64,000 nucleotides of DNA. It comes from Bacteroidales bacterium (GTDB lineage Bacteria; Bacteroidota; Bacteroidia; Bacteroidales; GCA-2748055). The number at the start of each line of letters is the position of its first letter. The stretch's first letter is position 1. Below the pieces are notes generated by a model. It was not told the DNA's origin. It made no database searches and saw only the letters and a list, made by a program, of their open reading frames with translations. The DNA lies in NCBI GenBank assembly GCA_020636775.1, contig JACJXF010000001.1, forward strand, positions 248,001 to 312,000. Reading direction: 5' to 3'. Positions 1-9,260 of this stretch are shown here, in pieces. The translations under genes and the position numbers were made by a program.

Positions 1-1070
1 TGATTTAAAGTCATATCGGTATATGGAAATTTCAAATCTTCTACTTTTTCAACTGCAGGTTTCCAAAATTGAGGGATGTTAGAATATCCCAGTATGACAC
101 CCAGAATACCTGCTGCTGTGGCAGGGTTACAATCAGAATCCTGGCCGCATCGTGTGGCAATATCCATTGTCCGGTAAAAATCTTTGTCACCATAAAGAAG
201 TCCGGTAACCACATAAGCTGCATTTAGCCTGGCATCAATATCAAAGCCATTATAAACTCCTTCAGGACATCCAATCTCATAGCTGTGCTTTTTCTGAATT
301 TCAAACCAGCATTGTTTCCAATCGTCGGGATATTGCTTGTGCCATTGAACTACATCTGCAATGGATTTGTAAAAAAGGCTTTGCTCCGGTATTGGTTTAA
401 GTGCCTCATTAATAATCAAATCAATATCATCGGTAAGAAAGGAGGAGGCGTACATACCTGCCATAAACACACCACCATACCAACCATCGCCGAAATTCAT
501 GATATGACCTGTTTTGTCGCAAATCGCAGATGCAGTATTTATCATCCCAGGGCACATCATTCCTGCAAAATCGGCTTCAATCTGGAAATCGATATCGTCA
601 GCATGGGGATTATTCAACCAATGTCCTGATTCAGGAGGCATGATGCCATTGAGAATATTGTATCGGGCGGCCTCATTGGCATGCCAGAGTTTATAATCAT
701 CGTTTGCAAAAGATATAGCAAATGAGTCGGCAGGAGCATCCAGTCCGACTCTTTCAAGAACCTCAACGAATGTAAGATCCATATATACATCATCATATAA
801 TCCCGGGTCTGTCTCAAAGGTTTCACGAATATAATCATCGTACCAGACCATATTCTGCTCATCCTGTATCATACCTCCCTTGAATTTAAATTCAGTTGGC
901 CCTCCATAGGAACAACCAATTACCTGACCAGCCCAGCCACCACGGATTTTATCCTTTAAAAGTTCTTTACTAATAACAGCGTGGTCCGGCAAACCTTCCT
1001 TCTTATCCGAATTACAGCTTACCGCCAGAATTGCAATCATTAAAGTGAGATACAGTATTACTTGTTTCAT
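1..1070 (-). CDS. ADP-ribosylglycohydrolase family lipoprotein, copy 1 (3' end outside window)
   Basis: Open frame running off the left edge; 356 codons are visible from an ATG at 1070. It begins with a lipoprotein signal (MKQVILYLTLMIAILAVSC), so the mature protein is probably membrane-anchored outside the cytoplasm. The family fold is shown by KDKIRGGWAGQVIG near residue 45, a DDVYMDL metal-loop-like stretch, HADDIDFQIEADF, and RCGQDSDCNPAT in the C-terminal half. ADP-ribosylglycohydrolases cleave ADP-ribose from proteins or small molecules using two metal ions; the secreted position suggests an extracellular substrate. It is the last visible gene of the rbsK-susC-susD operon, 12 bases after the next copy, to which it is clearly homologous. 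The fourth residue of the DxDT motif is Cys rather than Thr/Ser. Family call is firm, exact substrate unknown. Confidence 0.85.
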   Translation of the reverse strand, partial: MKQVILYLTLMIAILAVSCNSDKKEGLPDHAVISKELLKDKIRGGWAGQVIGCSYGGPTEFKFKGGMIQDEQNMVWYDDYIRETFETDPGLYDDVYMDLTFVEVLERVGLDAPADSFAISFANDDYKLWHANEAARYNILNGIMPPESGHWLNNPHADDIDFQIEADFAGMMCPGMINTASAICDKTGHIMNFGDGWYGGVFMAGMYASSFLTDDIDLIINEALKPIPEQSLFYKSIADVVQWHKQYPDDWKQCWFEIQKKHSYEIGCPEGVYNGFDIDARLNAAYVVTGLLYGDKDFYRTMDIATRCGQDSDCNPATAAGILGVILGYSNIPQFWKPAVEKVEDLKFPYTDMTLN

Positions 1071-1082
1071 GATCTTTTTCAT

Positions 1083-2717
1083 TTAGTCCGGAAGATTACT
1101 TTTTGGTGGTACAGATGAATAAACTATTAAGTCATTTATCCTCAGTTCATAGTTTTTATCAGGGTTAAGCCATTTGATGTTTACAGTATGTTTTCCCTCA
1201 GGCAGAAGATATTTCCAGCAAGGTTCAAGTCGGCGGGAAGTATTTTTCATGGGTAAAACTAACTTCTCCTCAAATTTACCATCTATAGAAAGGTCCATTT
1301 CCGCCACATAAGGATCATCGATTTCAGAAAGGCCAAAAACTTCGGAGCCAAACTTTTTCGCAACGCGATCCACATAGGCCTCATCAATCTTTGAGCGTTT
1401 TACCATATTCCCATAGAGTATATAGCCGTTTCCATCAAAAGTGAATGAAAACTCGTCATCAAACGAAAGATCGATTTTTTCCCGCGATACCGGGTAAGTG
1501 TTTTCAAAATTTTGTTCAAAAGCAACGGGTACAGGTGTTGCAAGAGGAATGTTGAGGGTATCACCATCAGTTTCTCCTCCGGCAAGTTGAATCATTCCAA
1601 GTGCATGTTTAAAGCTCAATCCATACGCTGTGTGTAAGGAAATTGGTGAGCCAGCAAATTTTAACTTTTCAATTTCCTGAAGTGGTTTCAGCCAGAATTC
1701 GGGAATATTTGAATACCCTTTCATAACACCCAAAACTCCTCCCACAGTTGCGGGATTGCAATCAGCATCCTGTCCGCAACGTGCCGCGATATCAATGGAA
1801 TGCGTGAAGTCGCCTTTGCCGTAAAGCATAGCAATTGCTACGTATGCTGAATTTATCTTAGCGTCAATGTTAAATGATAAGAATACTCCTTTGGGGCAAC
1901 CCACATCGGTATTCCATTTTTTCTGCAATTCAAACCAGGCAGCCTTCCAGTCGTTTGGAAATTGCTTATGCCATTGAATAACATCAGCAATACAATCGTG
2001 AAATTTGGTGCCTTCGGGAATTGTTTTAATAGCCTGCTCAACGATGTATTCAGGACTGTCGGAAATAAAAGCCAGGGAATACATTGCTGAAGCAAAAACA
2101 CCTCCATACCAGCCATCTCCGGAATTCATGATATGGCCAACCCTGTCAGCTATTTCGGTAGCTGAGTTAATCATTCCTGGTGCCATAAGACCGATAAAAT
2201 CAGCTTCGATCTGAAAATCGATATCATCGGCATGAGGATTGTTGAGCCAATAGCCTGATTTCGGAGGCATTATCCCTCGGAGGATATTGTATCTTGATGC
2301 CTGATTTGCATGTGCCAGGTGATATTCTGTATCTGCCCAGGAATGTGCAATTGAATCTGTTGGCACGTCCAATCCAAACTTTTCAAAAACGTTTACAAAA
2401 TTAAGGTCAGTGTAAATATCATCAAATAAGCCCGGTTTTTTATCCCACCAGTATTTTACATATCCTTCTCCCCATGGAATATTCTGATATTCATTTATTA
2501 GGGAGCCCTGGTATTTGAACTCGACCGGTGCACCGTAAACCACCCCGATTGTTTGTCCTGCCCATCCCCCTTTAATCTTATCCTGCAATTTTTCCCTGGT
2601 AATTTTAAAACTACCTGAGGCTATTTCACTCACAGTTGTTTGCTGCTTGCAAGAGGTGCCGGCAATGAGCATTGAAAGAAAAACAAGAGAAAACGATAAG
2701 CTTTTTATATACTTCAT
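1083..2717 (-). CDS. ADP-ribosylglycohydrolase family lipoprotein, copy 2
   Basis: 544 residues with a lipoprotein signal ending AGTSC, so it is probably exported. The N-terminal two thirds is the all-helical ADP-ribosylglycohydrolase fold: GGWAGQTIGVVYGAP at about residue 50, GLFDDIYTDLNF at about 95, NPHADDIDFQIEADF at about 160, and RCGQDADCNPATVGGVLG at about 310. Residues from about 395 to the end form an extra domain with beta-strand-like sequence, perhaps a carbohydrate-binding or structural module; I do not recognise it. Metal ligands of the DDxT and DADT loops are partly changed (DADC). It lies 5 bases downstream of copy 3 in the same operon. Hydrolysis of an ADP-ribosyl or ribosyl linkage outside the cell is inferred from family and context. 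Confidence 0.85.
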   Translation of the reverse strand: MKYIKSLSFSLVFLSMLIAGTSCKQQTTVSEIASGSFKITREKLQDKIKGGWAGQTIGVVYGAPVEFKYQGSLINEYQNIPWGEGYVKYWWDKKPGLFDDIYTDLNFVNVFEKFGLDVPTDSIAHSWADTEYHLAHANQASRYNILRGIMPPKSGYWLNNPHADDIDFQIEADFIGLMAPGMINSATEIADRVGHIMNSGDGWYGGVFASAMYSLAFISDSPEYIVEQAIKTIPEGTKFHDCIADVIQWHKQFPNDWKAAWFELQKKWNTDVGCPKGVFLSFNIDAKINSAYVAIAMLYGKGDFTHSIDIAARCGQDADCNPATVGGVLGVMKGYSNIPEFWLKPLQEIEKLKFAGSPISLHTAYGLSFKHALGMIQLAGGETDGDTLNIPLATPVPVAFEQNFENTYPVSREKIDLSFDDEFSFTFDGNGYILYGNMVKRSKIDEAYVDRVAKKFGSEVFGLSEIDDPYVAEMDLSIDGKFEEKLVLPMKNTSRRLEPCWKYLLPEGKHTVNIKWLNPDKNYELRINDLIVYSSVPPKSNLPD

Positions 2718-2722
2718 AATTT

Positions 2723-4729
2723 CTACCTTTTCGTTGATTCATAAACACTTAACTCAGTTACAGAAGTAAAGGCTGAAACATTTTTGGTGTATTTGTTCCA
2801 GTGTGATTGCACCATGGCATCCCCTATCACCCTTATGGCCCTTGTTTTAACCGGGTTAAAACTTAAAACATATTCCACGAAATGAGGCTGGAAGAATACA
2901 ATGTCTGTTTCAGGAAGAGGAGGGTTAACCGACACATTTTCTACCGGAAGCCATTTGCCTTCTTCATTCTGGTATTGAACATTAAGGGAGGTGAACCAAC
3001 CCCCGAACTCTTCCATACATCCGATATGTAATGCCATCATGTCAATTTCCTTTTCAGTTTCCCAGCCATAACCATAATAATCGACTTTAGGAATATTTGC
3101 CTTAGCTGCAAGACTATAAAAAACTGATCCTGGACCGTTCAGCTTACCATCCCTGATCACATCAACATTTTTCGCATACATAGACTTACCAAATGTATAC
3201 CAGCAGGAATCAAGCACTTCTTCGTTCAGCTTTCTGACGTTTGCATAAATAGTATCTGCCTCTGCAGCAATGTTTTTATTTCGCACCAGCAAATTAAACT
3301 CCCTTGAAATCTTTTGTGATTTATTGCTAAGTTCAATTACCACTTTAAATGTGCCGCTTCTCCTGGGAGTTCCAGTCAGATGTCCCTTTGTGAAAATAAG
3401 TCCTTCAGGAAGTTCTCCCCCTATAATCTTCCAGTCGAAATTTTTATTCCCTTCGCTGTAAAAAGTATAATCCACAGGGATATTAACCTCCATGCGTGGA
3501 GATGGCCCGATATAAAATTCAAGTGGAGGTGTAAAGGCAACATTTGTATTTATAGTGACCTTTTCACTTCCAGGTTTTCCTGTTACCTTTCCTCCTTTAG
3601 ATTTAATCAGATCAATACATTCTGTAACTGTATTATTGATCATTTCCTGTATCGATGCATCGGGCAGATCGTACCTTGTTATATTGATATACCGGTCATT
3701 GAAAGGCAATGTCCAGCCTTCAATCGGTAAGTACAAATTTTTTGGTAAAGCCTTAAACCCGTACATTACACCTAATAACCCAGCCACCGTTGCAGCCTGA
3801 TTATCGGCATCAAAACCCATAGCGCATGACAGGTCAAGTGTTTTCTGGAAATCACCTTCACCATAAAGCATGGCAAGAATCCCGCATGCCCCGTTAAGGT
3901 TCGCATTCCAAATGGTACGGGTCATATCAGGTTCATTGGTGTAAAATTCATCTGCCATCTCCTGTCTTGCCTTCTGCCAGTTTTCTGGGTATTTATTATG
4001 GAGGGAGATCATTTTTTTCACAGTAGCAGCATATCTTCCGTTTGCAGGAAGCTCCGCAAGACCAATATTGATAAGTTTCATCATATCTTTCTCGAAAAAT
4101 GCAGCAGAATACATTGCTCCATACATAATGGTCGGCTCCACTCCCCAGTCGTCACTGGTAATATGAGCAGCAAAATCAGATTTCTGAGCAGAATATTTTA
4201 CCATGCCGGGTGCAGTGTAGGCCCATATTTCATTAATAAGCTGTGGGTCGATCTGGTACCAGTGAGGGTTTAAATCCTTTGCTCCGGTATACGGAGGTGT
4301 ATAGCCAAAATGCATGAGTCCGAGGGCTCCCCTGTTTGCCAGCCAAACCCTGTCGCGGATATAGTACATCCAGGCTTCTCTCAGCTGTTCATAGCTTGGC
4401 TCAGGACCATATTTTTGCATTGTCAGAAGATACATGTATTCCACGTCGGTGTCGTCGTCGGAAAATGCTCCATCGTAATTTTTAAGCTTATCAAGGTTTT
4501 TGGTATATCCATACGGCCAGTTTTCAGGGCCGGGATTTGCAATATACTTGTTCTCATGTGGAAGTCCATAGATATTTCCGACCATCTGGCCTATCCAGGC
4601 ACCTGCAATTTTATCTTTTAGTTCATCGAGAGAGATGGTTTTTTCTATTCCATTACTGCGGCTATTCTGCGAAAAGCTTAGTAAGTGAATTAGCACAAAT
4701 AAAAAAGAAATTATAGTTGATTTTAACAT
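2723..4729 (-). CDS. ADP-ribosylglycohydrolase with C-terminal putative Ig domain, copy 3
   Basis: 668 residues with a signal peptide (MLKSTIISFLFVLIHLLSFSQ). The catalytic-type domain covers about residues 30-370: KIAGAWIGQMVGNIYGLP, GAFSDDDTDVEYM and AMGFDADNQAATVAGLLG. After it, about residues 420-490 carry a cadherin-like putative Ig module (LPEGLIFTKGHLTGTPRRSG, the He_PIG type), and the last 160 residues look like a beta-sandwich of discoidin type. The multidomain build suggests it acts on a polymer or surface glycan. It follows susD by 3 bases, so it is probably co-translated. It differs from copies 1 and 2 in having SDDDT, closer to the canonical metal loop, but Asn in place of the last Thr of DADT. 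Confidence 0.85.
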   Translation of the reverse strand: MLKSTIISFLFVLIHLLSFSQNSRSNGIEKTISLDELKDKIAGAWIGQMVGNIYGLPHENKYIANPGPENWPYGYTKNLDKLKNYDGAFSDDDTDVEYMYLLTMQKYGPEPSYEQLREAWMYYIRDRVWLANRGALGLMHFGYTPPYTGAKDLNPHWYQIDPQLINEIWAYTAPGMVKYSAQKSDFAAHITSDDWGVEPTIMYGAMYSAAFFEKDMMKLINIGLAELPANGRYAATVKKMISLHNKYPENWQKARQEMADEFYTNEPDMTRTIWNANLNGACGILAMLYGEGDFQKTLDLSCAMGFDADNQAATVAGLLGVMYGFKALPKNLYLPIEGWTLPFNDRYINITRYDLPDASIQEMINNTVTECIDLIKSKGGKVTGKPGSEKVTINTNVAFTPPLEFYIGPSPRMEVNIPVDYTFYSEGNKNFDWKIIGGELPEGLIFTKGHLTGTPRRSGTFKVVIELSNKSQKISREFNLLVRNKNIAAEADTIYANVRKLNEEVLDSCWYTFGKSMYAKNVDVIRDGKLNGPGSVFYSLAAKANIPKVDYYGYGWETEKEIDMMALHIGCMEEFGGWFTSLNVQYQNEEGKWLPVENVSVNPPLPETDIVFFQPHFVEYVLSFNPVKTRAIRVIGDAMVQSHWNKYTKNVSAFTSVTELSVYESTKR

Positions 4730-4732
4730 GAT

Positions 4733-6256
4733 TTATTGAGGGTTTTGGACAAGGTTTGGATTAACATTTAAAACCGTCTGAGGTATGGGGAACAATTTTT
4801 CATTAGGTCCTGATGCTGGTTTATTCCACCAGGGATTACCCCATACTCCAAATCGTATCTGATCCTGGCGTCGGTGGGCTTCGAATGAAAACTCGCGACC
4901 CAGCTCATTTAATAATTCCGAATCGTTAAGGTCAGAAACTGAATAAGGAGCCAGTCCTGCCCTGCTGCGGATTTTCATTAGATCCGGATCAGAAATCATT
5001 TCGCCGGCTCTTCCCAGCCTGTAGAGAGCTTCTAATTTTGTATACAGTACATCAGCATAACGGAAAATTACAAAATCATTCTCCATATCGTTGACATAAT
5101 ATTCCAGTTTTGGCTGATATTCATATTTCGCAATTCTTGCACCTTCCCATCTTTTCCTGGACATATAGTTGGCAATCTCCGGTGTATAAACGAACCAGGC
5201 AGTGTCCTTATTAGTTCCTTCAATAAAATATATTGGATTTCCGTTTTTATCGTATTGCTGTCCATATAGGAAGGATTTACGCCTTAGATCCTCTCCTGCA
5301 TATTTATCCAGCCAGCCCGGCTCAACAACAAATTCATCCCACATCTGTCCGTTGAAATCGAAAGTCTCTCTGCTTGCATCATTAAGGGTAAGTGTATACC
5401 AGTAAAAATTATCCTTGGTATAGATAGAATTCATCACTATTACAAAAATATTCTCTTTTGAATTCTCATTCTGAACTTTAAAATTCGTAAAGTAATCATC
5501 TTCAATTTCGTATGCATTCAGATTAATAACCTGATCACATGCGGCAATGGCCTCTTCCCATTTTGGGGTCCCAATCCATTCATTGGCATTAAGATATAAT
5601 TTTGCCAGCAGGGTGTAGGCCATTCCTTTTGTAACTCTTCCATAATAAGCAAGCTCTGGTTGTTCCTGGAGTTTGTCAACATTATCTTTGATTTCATTTT
5701 CAATAAAATCGAAAAGGAAGGCACGATTTTTTTGCTGTGGTAGTTCCTTGTTTGTAAAATCAACCGAAAAGGGAACATTTCCCCAGTTATCCATTGCCCA
5801 GTAATAATATAATGCACGAAGTACTTTAATTTCAGCAACTATTTTATCTTTCCCTTCAAAATCAATAGGGGATGATTCCGTTTCATATAATACTTCGTTG
5901 CAGGCAGATATTCCCTCATAAACAAATTCCCAGGCAAGCGTCAGAATTTTATTATTTGACTCGAATGCATGAGTATGTAATTGGTCCCACCGACCATTAT
6001 CCCATACAAATCCATCATCCCGCCCCGGGGCAACCATCTCATCTGATGCCATTTCAATCAGGGTCCATAAGCTGAACTCCTCCGGAAAGGATTGCAATTT
6101 GGTATAAGCCCTGCCTGCATTCATTAATACATCTTTTTCAGTCCTGAAAAATTTATCAAAGGGGATATCAGAATAAACCTCTTCACTCAAATCTGTGCAG
6201 GAAAAAAAGCTGAACATCATCGTGACTCCTAAAAATATGCTGATTTTCTTATTCAT
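4733..6256 (-). CDS. SusD/RagB family nutrient-binding lipoprotein
   Basis: 507 residues, lipoprotein signal ending FFSC followed by TDLSEEVYSDIPFDKFF, the usual SusD start. TPR-rich helical body and the conserved C-terminal part (LGREFSFEAHRRQDQIRFGVW) are present, and the protein ends with the common FPIPQTVLNVNPNLVQNPQ. SusD proteins sit on the outer membrane as the lid of the SusC channel and bind the substrate. It is placed 22 bases downstream of the SusC gene. The ligand cannot be read from sequence, but the operon (ribokinase and ADP-ribosylglycohydrolases) points to ribose-containing oligomers. Confidence 0.95.
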   Translation of the reverse strand: MNKKISIFLGVTMMFSFFSCTDLSEEVYSDIPFDKFFRTEKDVLMNAGRAYTKLQSFPEEFSLWTLIEMASDEMVAPGRDDGFVWDNGRWDQLHTHAFESNNKILTLAWEFVYEGISACNEVLYETESSPIDFEGKDKIVAEIKVLRALYYYWAMDNWGNVPFSVDFTNKELPQQKNRAFLFDFIENEIKDNVDKLQEQPELAYYGRVTKGMAYTLLAKLYLNANEWIGTPKWEEAIAACDQVINLNAYEIEDDYFTNFKVQNENSKENIFVIVMNSIYTKDNFYWYTLTLNDASRETFDFNGQMWDEFVVEPGWLDKYAGEDLRRKSFLYGQQYDKNGNPIYFIEGTNKDTAWFVYTPEIANYMSRKRWEGARIAKYEYQPKLEYYVNDMENDFVIFRYADVLYTKLEALYRLGRAGEMISDPDLMKIRSRAGLAPYSVSDLNDSELLNELGREFSFEAHRRQDQIRFGVWGNPWWNKPASGPNEKLFPIPQTVLNVNPNLVQNPQ

Positions 6257-6278
6257 GACCTTATCGTTTTACTGCAAA

Positions 6279-9236
6279 TTAAAAGCTTATGTTAAGACCG
6301 AAAGTAACTGAGGTTGTCCTAGGGTAATAAGACAGGCGTTCAATACCAGGCTCCAGGCCGCTTAAGTTTACTTCGGGATCCAGGCCTTTATAGCCTGTAA
6401 TGCAGAATACATCCTGGGCCAGAAGTGATAATCGAAGTGATTTGATATATTTCTGCCTGATCTTCAGGTTGTATCCAATGGAAATATTGTCAAGTTTAAG
6501 GAAGGTAGCATCCTCTACATACTTTGAAGAGTAAATGGCATTACCAACAAATTCAGGATTTTCGAGCTGAGTATGAACAATATTCTTGGTACCTATATTC
6601 TGCCAGTTTTCGTAATAAAGCCGATAAAGGTTTAAGACCTTGCCACCGATGTTCGACCGGAGTGACATATTGAAGTCCCAGTTTTTAAAAGTAACAGAGT
6701 TGCTCCATCCTATAACTGCAAAGGGATATGCATTTCCCATAACTTCCCAGTCGCTGGGATTAACTTTACCAATTGGATTGGCATTTTTAAACTGGTCAAG
6801 GCCGTATTCATTTACATTAAGCCATACCGGGCCATAGAAATTACCCAGACTCTGGCCTTCTTCAATTCTCTGTGAGTTCAGAGGGATGGCACCTCCAATC
6901 CAGCCAATATCAATATATTTATTGGTAAATTCATCATTCGAAAACTTCTTAAGTTTGTTGATATTTTTGGTAAATGTAAAAATAGTGTTCCATTGGATAT
7001 TGCCTCGTTCAAGTGGCCGGCCGTTAAGTGATAATTCAACGCCCTGGTTACTGATTGTTCCCAGATTTGTAAACAATTCCTTATAGAGATAAGGTGGGAC
7101 GGCAACATTATAAGTATAAAGCAAATCCTTACTGGTTCTGTAATAATAATCCAGTGAGCCTCCTAAACGATTATTAAGGACAGAAAAATCAGCACCTATA
7201 TTAAATTCCTGTTTTTTTTCCCATCTGAGGTCAGGGTTCGGATTTGATACGGGTTGATAGGAGTTAATCCAGGCTCCATTATAAAAGAATTTCCCGGCTC
7301 TCCCCATAAGAATCATGGATTTATAATTTGCAAAATCCTGGTTCCCTGTAACACCATAACCTGCACGAAGTTTCAAATCGTTCAGCCAGGTGACGTTTTC
7401 CATGAAGCTTTCCTTCTTCAGCCTCCATCCCAGACTTAATGCCGGGAAAGATCCCCACTTATTATTTATACCAAATCTTGAAGAACCTTCTCTCCTGAAA
7501 GATGCAGAGGCCAGATATTTCCCATCGTAATTGTACATTAGCCTTCCGAAGAATGAAATCAGCTTATTTGACTCTTTGTAAGATCCCATTTCCCCCATTC
7601 CTTCCTGAAGTGCAGAGCCTGCGCCAATATTATTTACTCCATAGATATCGGTATCAAAACCCGAATTAATCATATAGCTGCTATTGGAGCCGAATTCCTG
7701 GTATGTATAACCACCAAGGGCCTGAATATTATGTTTGTTAAATGATCTCGAATAATTAACAGTACTTTCATATTGTAAATTATGATTCCCTCCATTACTG
7801 ATTTCTGCCTCCCCATTCCTTCCAATTCTACTGGGATAATACTGCGTCCTGTAAGAATTTTCTTCCCAGCTGGACCCTTCATAGGAGATAAAATTCACCC
7901 ATTTTAATCCCGGAATAAGATTAAGTGTGGCACGTACGTTCTGTCCCAGATCATTTGATTTACCGCTTCGCTGACGCTCCTTCAGCATTGCTACAGGGTT
8001 GTAGTATTCAATACCCGGCAAAGATGAATAACCACCATATGCCGTATTTGAAGGATCATAAACCGGTTGGGTAGGATTCTGGATAAATGCCTGATAAAAC
8101 AAATCATAATTAGCCGGCTTGTAATCACGTATCCCCATTATAAAATTATAATCCATCTCAAGGTGACCTTCCAGCGCATTTTGATGAATATTCGTTTTAA
8201 AGAGGTACCTTTTTGCTTCATTATCCTTTAATAAGCCCTGATTATTTTCAATATTAAAAGTGGTTCGGTGTGAAAATTTGTCTGTACCGCCAGAAATTGC
8301 AAGGCTATGCTTCTGACTTACCGGTATACTTCTTGTTATTTCTTTAAACCAGTCTGTGCTGGCACCATATATACTGCCGACCTTATCAGGTGCATAAGTC
8401 TGAATGGCATATCGGAATTCATCCGGGCTCAGGGTTCTTACACTTCTTGGATTTACCTGTGCAATTACCTGGCTTGAATATTCTATTGATGTCTCCCCTG
8501 TTTTTGCCCTTTTTGTGCTGATGAGAATAACTCCGTTTGTGCCCCGTGTTCCGTAAATAGCTGCTGCTGAACCGTCTTTAAGGACATCCACAGATTCAAC
8601 ATCTTCAAAATTCAGGTTTTTCAAATCGGCCCCGGCAACACCATCAATTATGATCAGGGGACCTTGTCCGGAAGTTAGGGTATTGGTACCTCTCAGGATA
8701 ATTTCATATCCCGCCATCGGATCAGCCCCATCAGGTTTTGTAATCACAAGACCGGCTACTTTTCCCTGGATAAGTCCCATGGCGTCATTGTATGCACCTT
8801 TATTGAAATCATCGGACTTAAGCGAAGTAATAGAACCGGTTATTTCCTTTTTTGTGGCAGATCCGTAGCCAATAACCACAACTTCATCAAGATTCTCCAG
8901 CGATTCCTTTAGGAGGACATCTATTTTTTCCTGGTTTTCAACTGCCTGCTCAATATCGTCATATCCTATATAAGAAAAAATCAGGCTTGCCCCTGCTGCC
9001 ACCTGAATTGAATAACTACCGTTGAGACTGGTAATAGTACCGGTTTGTGTACCCTTTACTCTAACATTAACTCCCGGAAGCGGGTCATTTGATTTAAAAT
9101 CCCTCACAATCCCTGTTACTGTATGAGTCTGATTTTCCTGGGCAAAAGCCTCAATACTGTGGTTAAAATTCAGGAAACCCAGAATTAAAATGATAAGCAT
9201 TTGCTTCATTCTTAAAAACAGGATTCTATTTTTCAT
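6279..9236 (-). CDS. SusC/RagA family TonB-linked outer membrane transporter
   Basis: 985 residues. After a signal peptide come a carboxypeptidase-regulatory-like domain (VRDFKSNDPLPGVNVRVKG, about residues 40-120), a TonB box region (LDEVVVIGYGSATKKEITGS), the plug domain with DVLKDGSAAAIYGTRGTNGV, and a 22-strand barrel ending in FGLNISF with the terminal Phe. It imports a ligand across the outer membrane in a TonB-dependent way together with the SusD protein encoded next. An internal start (MKQMLI, codon 10) is possible. It lies 24 bases after the ribokinase gene in the same operon. Confidence 0.96.
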   Translation of the reverse strand: MKNRILFLRMKQMLIILILGFLNFNHSIEAFAQENQTHTVTGIVRDFKSNDPLPGVNVRVKGTQTGTITSLNGSYSIQVAAGASLIFSYIGYDDIEQAVENQEKIDVLLKESLENLDEVVVIGYGSATKKEITGSITSLKSDDFNKGAYNDAMGLIQGKVAGLVITKPDGADPMAGYEIILRGTNTLTSGQGPLIIIDGVAGADLKNLNFEDVESVDVLKDGSAAAIYGTRGTNGVILISTKRAKTGETSIEYSSQVIAQVNPRSVRTLSPDEFRYAIQTYAPDKVGSIYGASTDWFKEITRSIPVSQKHSLAISGGTDKFSHRTTFNIENNQGLLKDNEAKRYLFKTNIHQNALEGHLEMDYNFIMGIRDYKPANYDLFYQAFIQNPTQPVYDPSNTAYGGYSSLPGIEYYNPVAMLKERQRSGKSNDLGQNVRATLNLIPGLKWVNFISYEGSSWEENSYRTQYYPSRIGRNGEAEISNGGNHNLQYESTVNYSRSFNKHNIQALGGYTYQEFGSNSSYMINSGFDTDIYGVNNIGAGSALQEGMGEMGSYKESNKLISFFGRLMYNYDGKYLASASFRREGSSRFGINNKWGSFPALSLGWRLKKESFMENVTWLNDLKLRAGYGVTGNQDFANYKSMILMGRAGKFFYNGAWINSYQPVSNPNPDLRWEKKQEFNIGADFSVLNNRLGGSLDYYYRTSKDLLYTYNVAVPPYLYKELFTNLGTISNQGVELSLNGRPLERGNIQWNTIFTFTKNINKLKKFSNDEFTNKYIDIGWIGGAIPLNSQRIEEGQSLGNFYGPVWLNVNEYGLDQFKNANPIGKVNPSDWEVMGNAYPFAVIGWSNSVTFKNWDFNMSLRSNIGGKVLNLYRLYYENWQNIGTKNIVHTQLENPEFVGNAIYSSKYVEDATFLKLDNISIGYNLKIRQKYIKSLRLSLLAQDVFCITGYKGLDPEVNLSGLEPGIERLSYYPRTTSVTFGLNISF

Positions 9237-9260
9237 GGCGTTATTAATTAATTCTTTGAT

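Noticed and set aside
285..862. Several short frames overlapping the first ADP-ribosylglycohydrolase gene
   Set aside because: They are out-of-frame shadows of a clear, conserved coding sequence that runs off the left edge.
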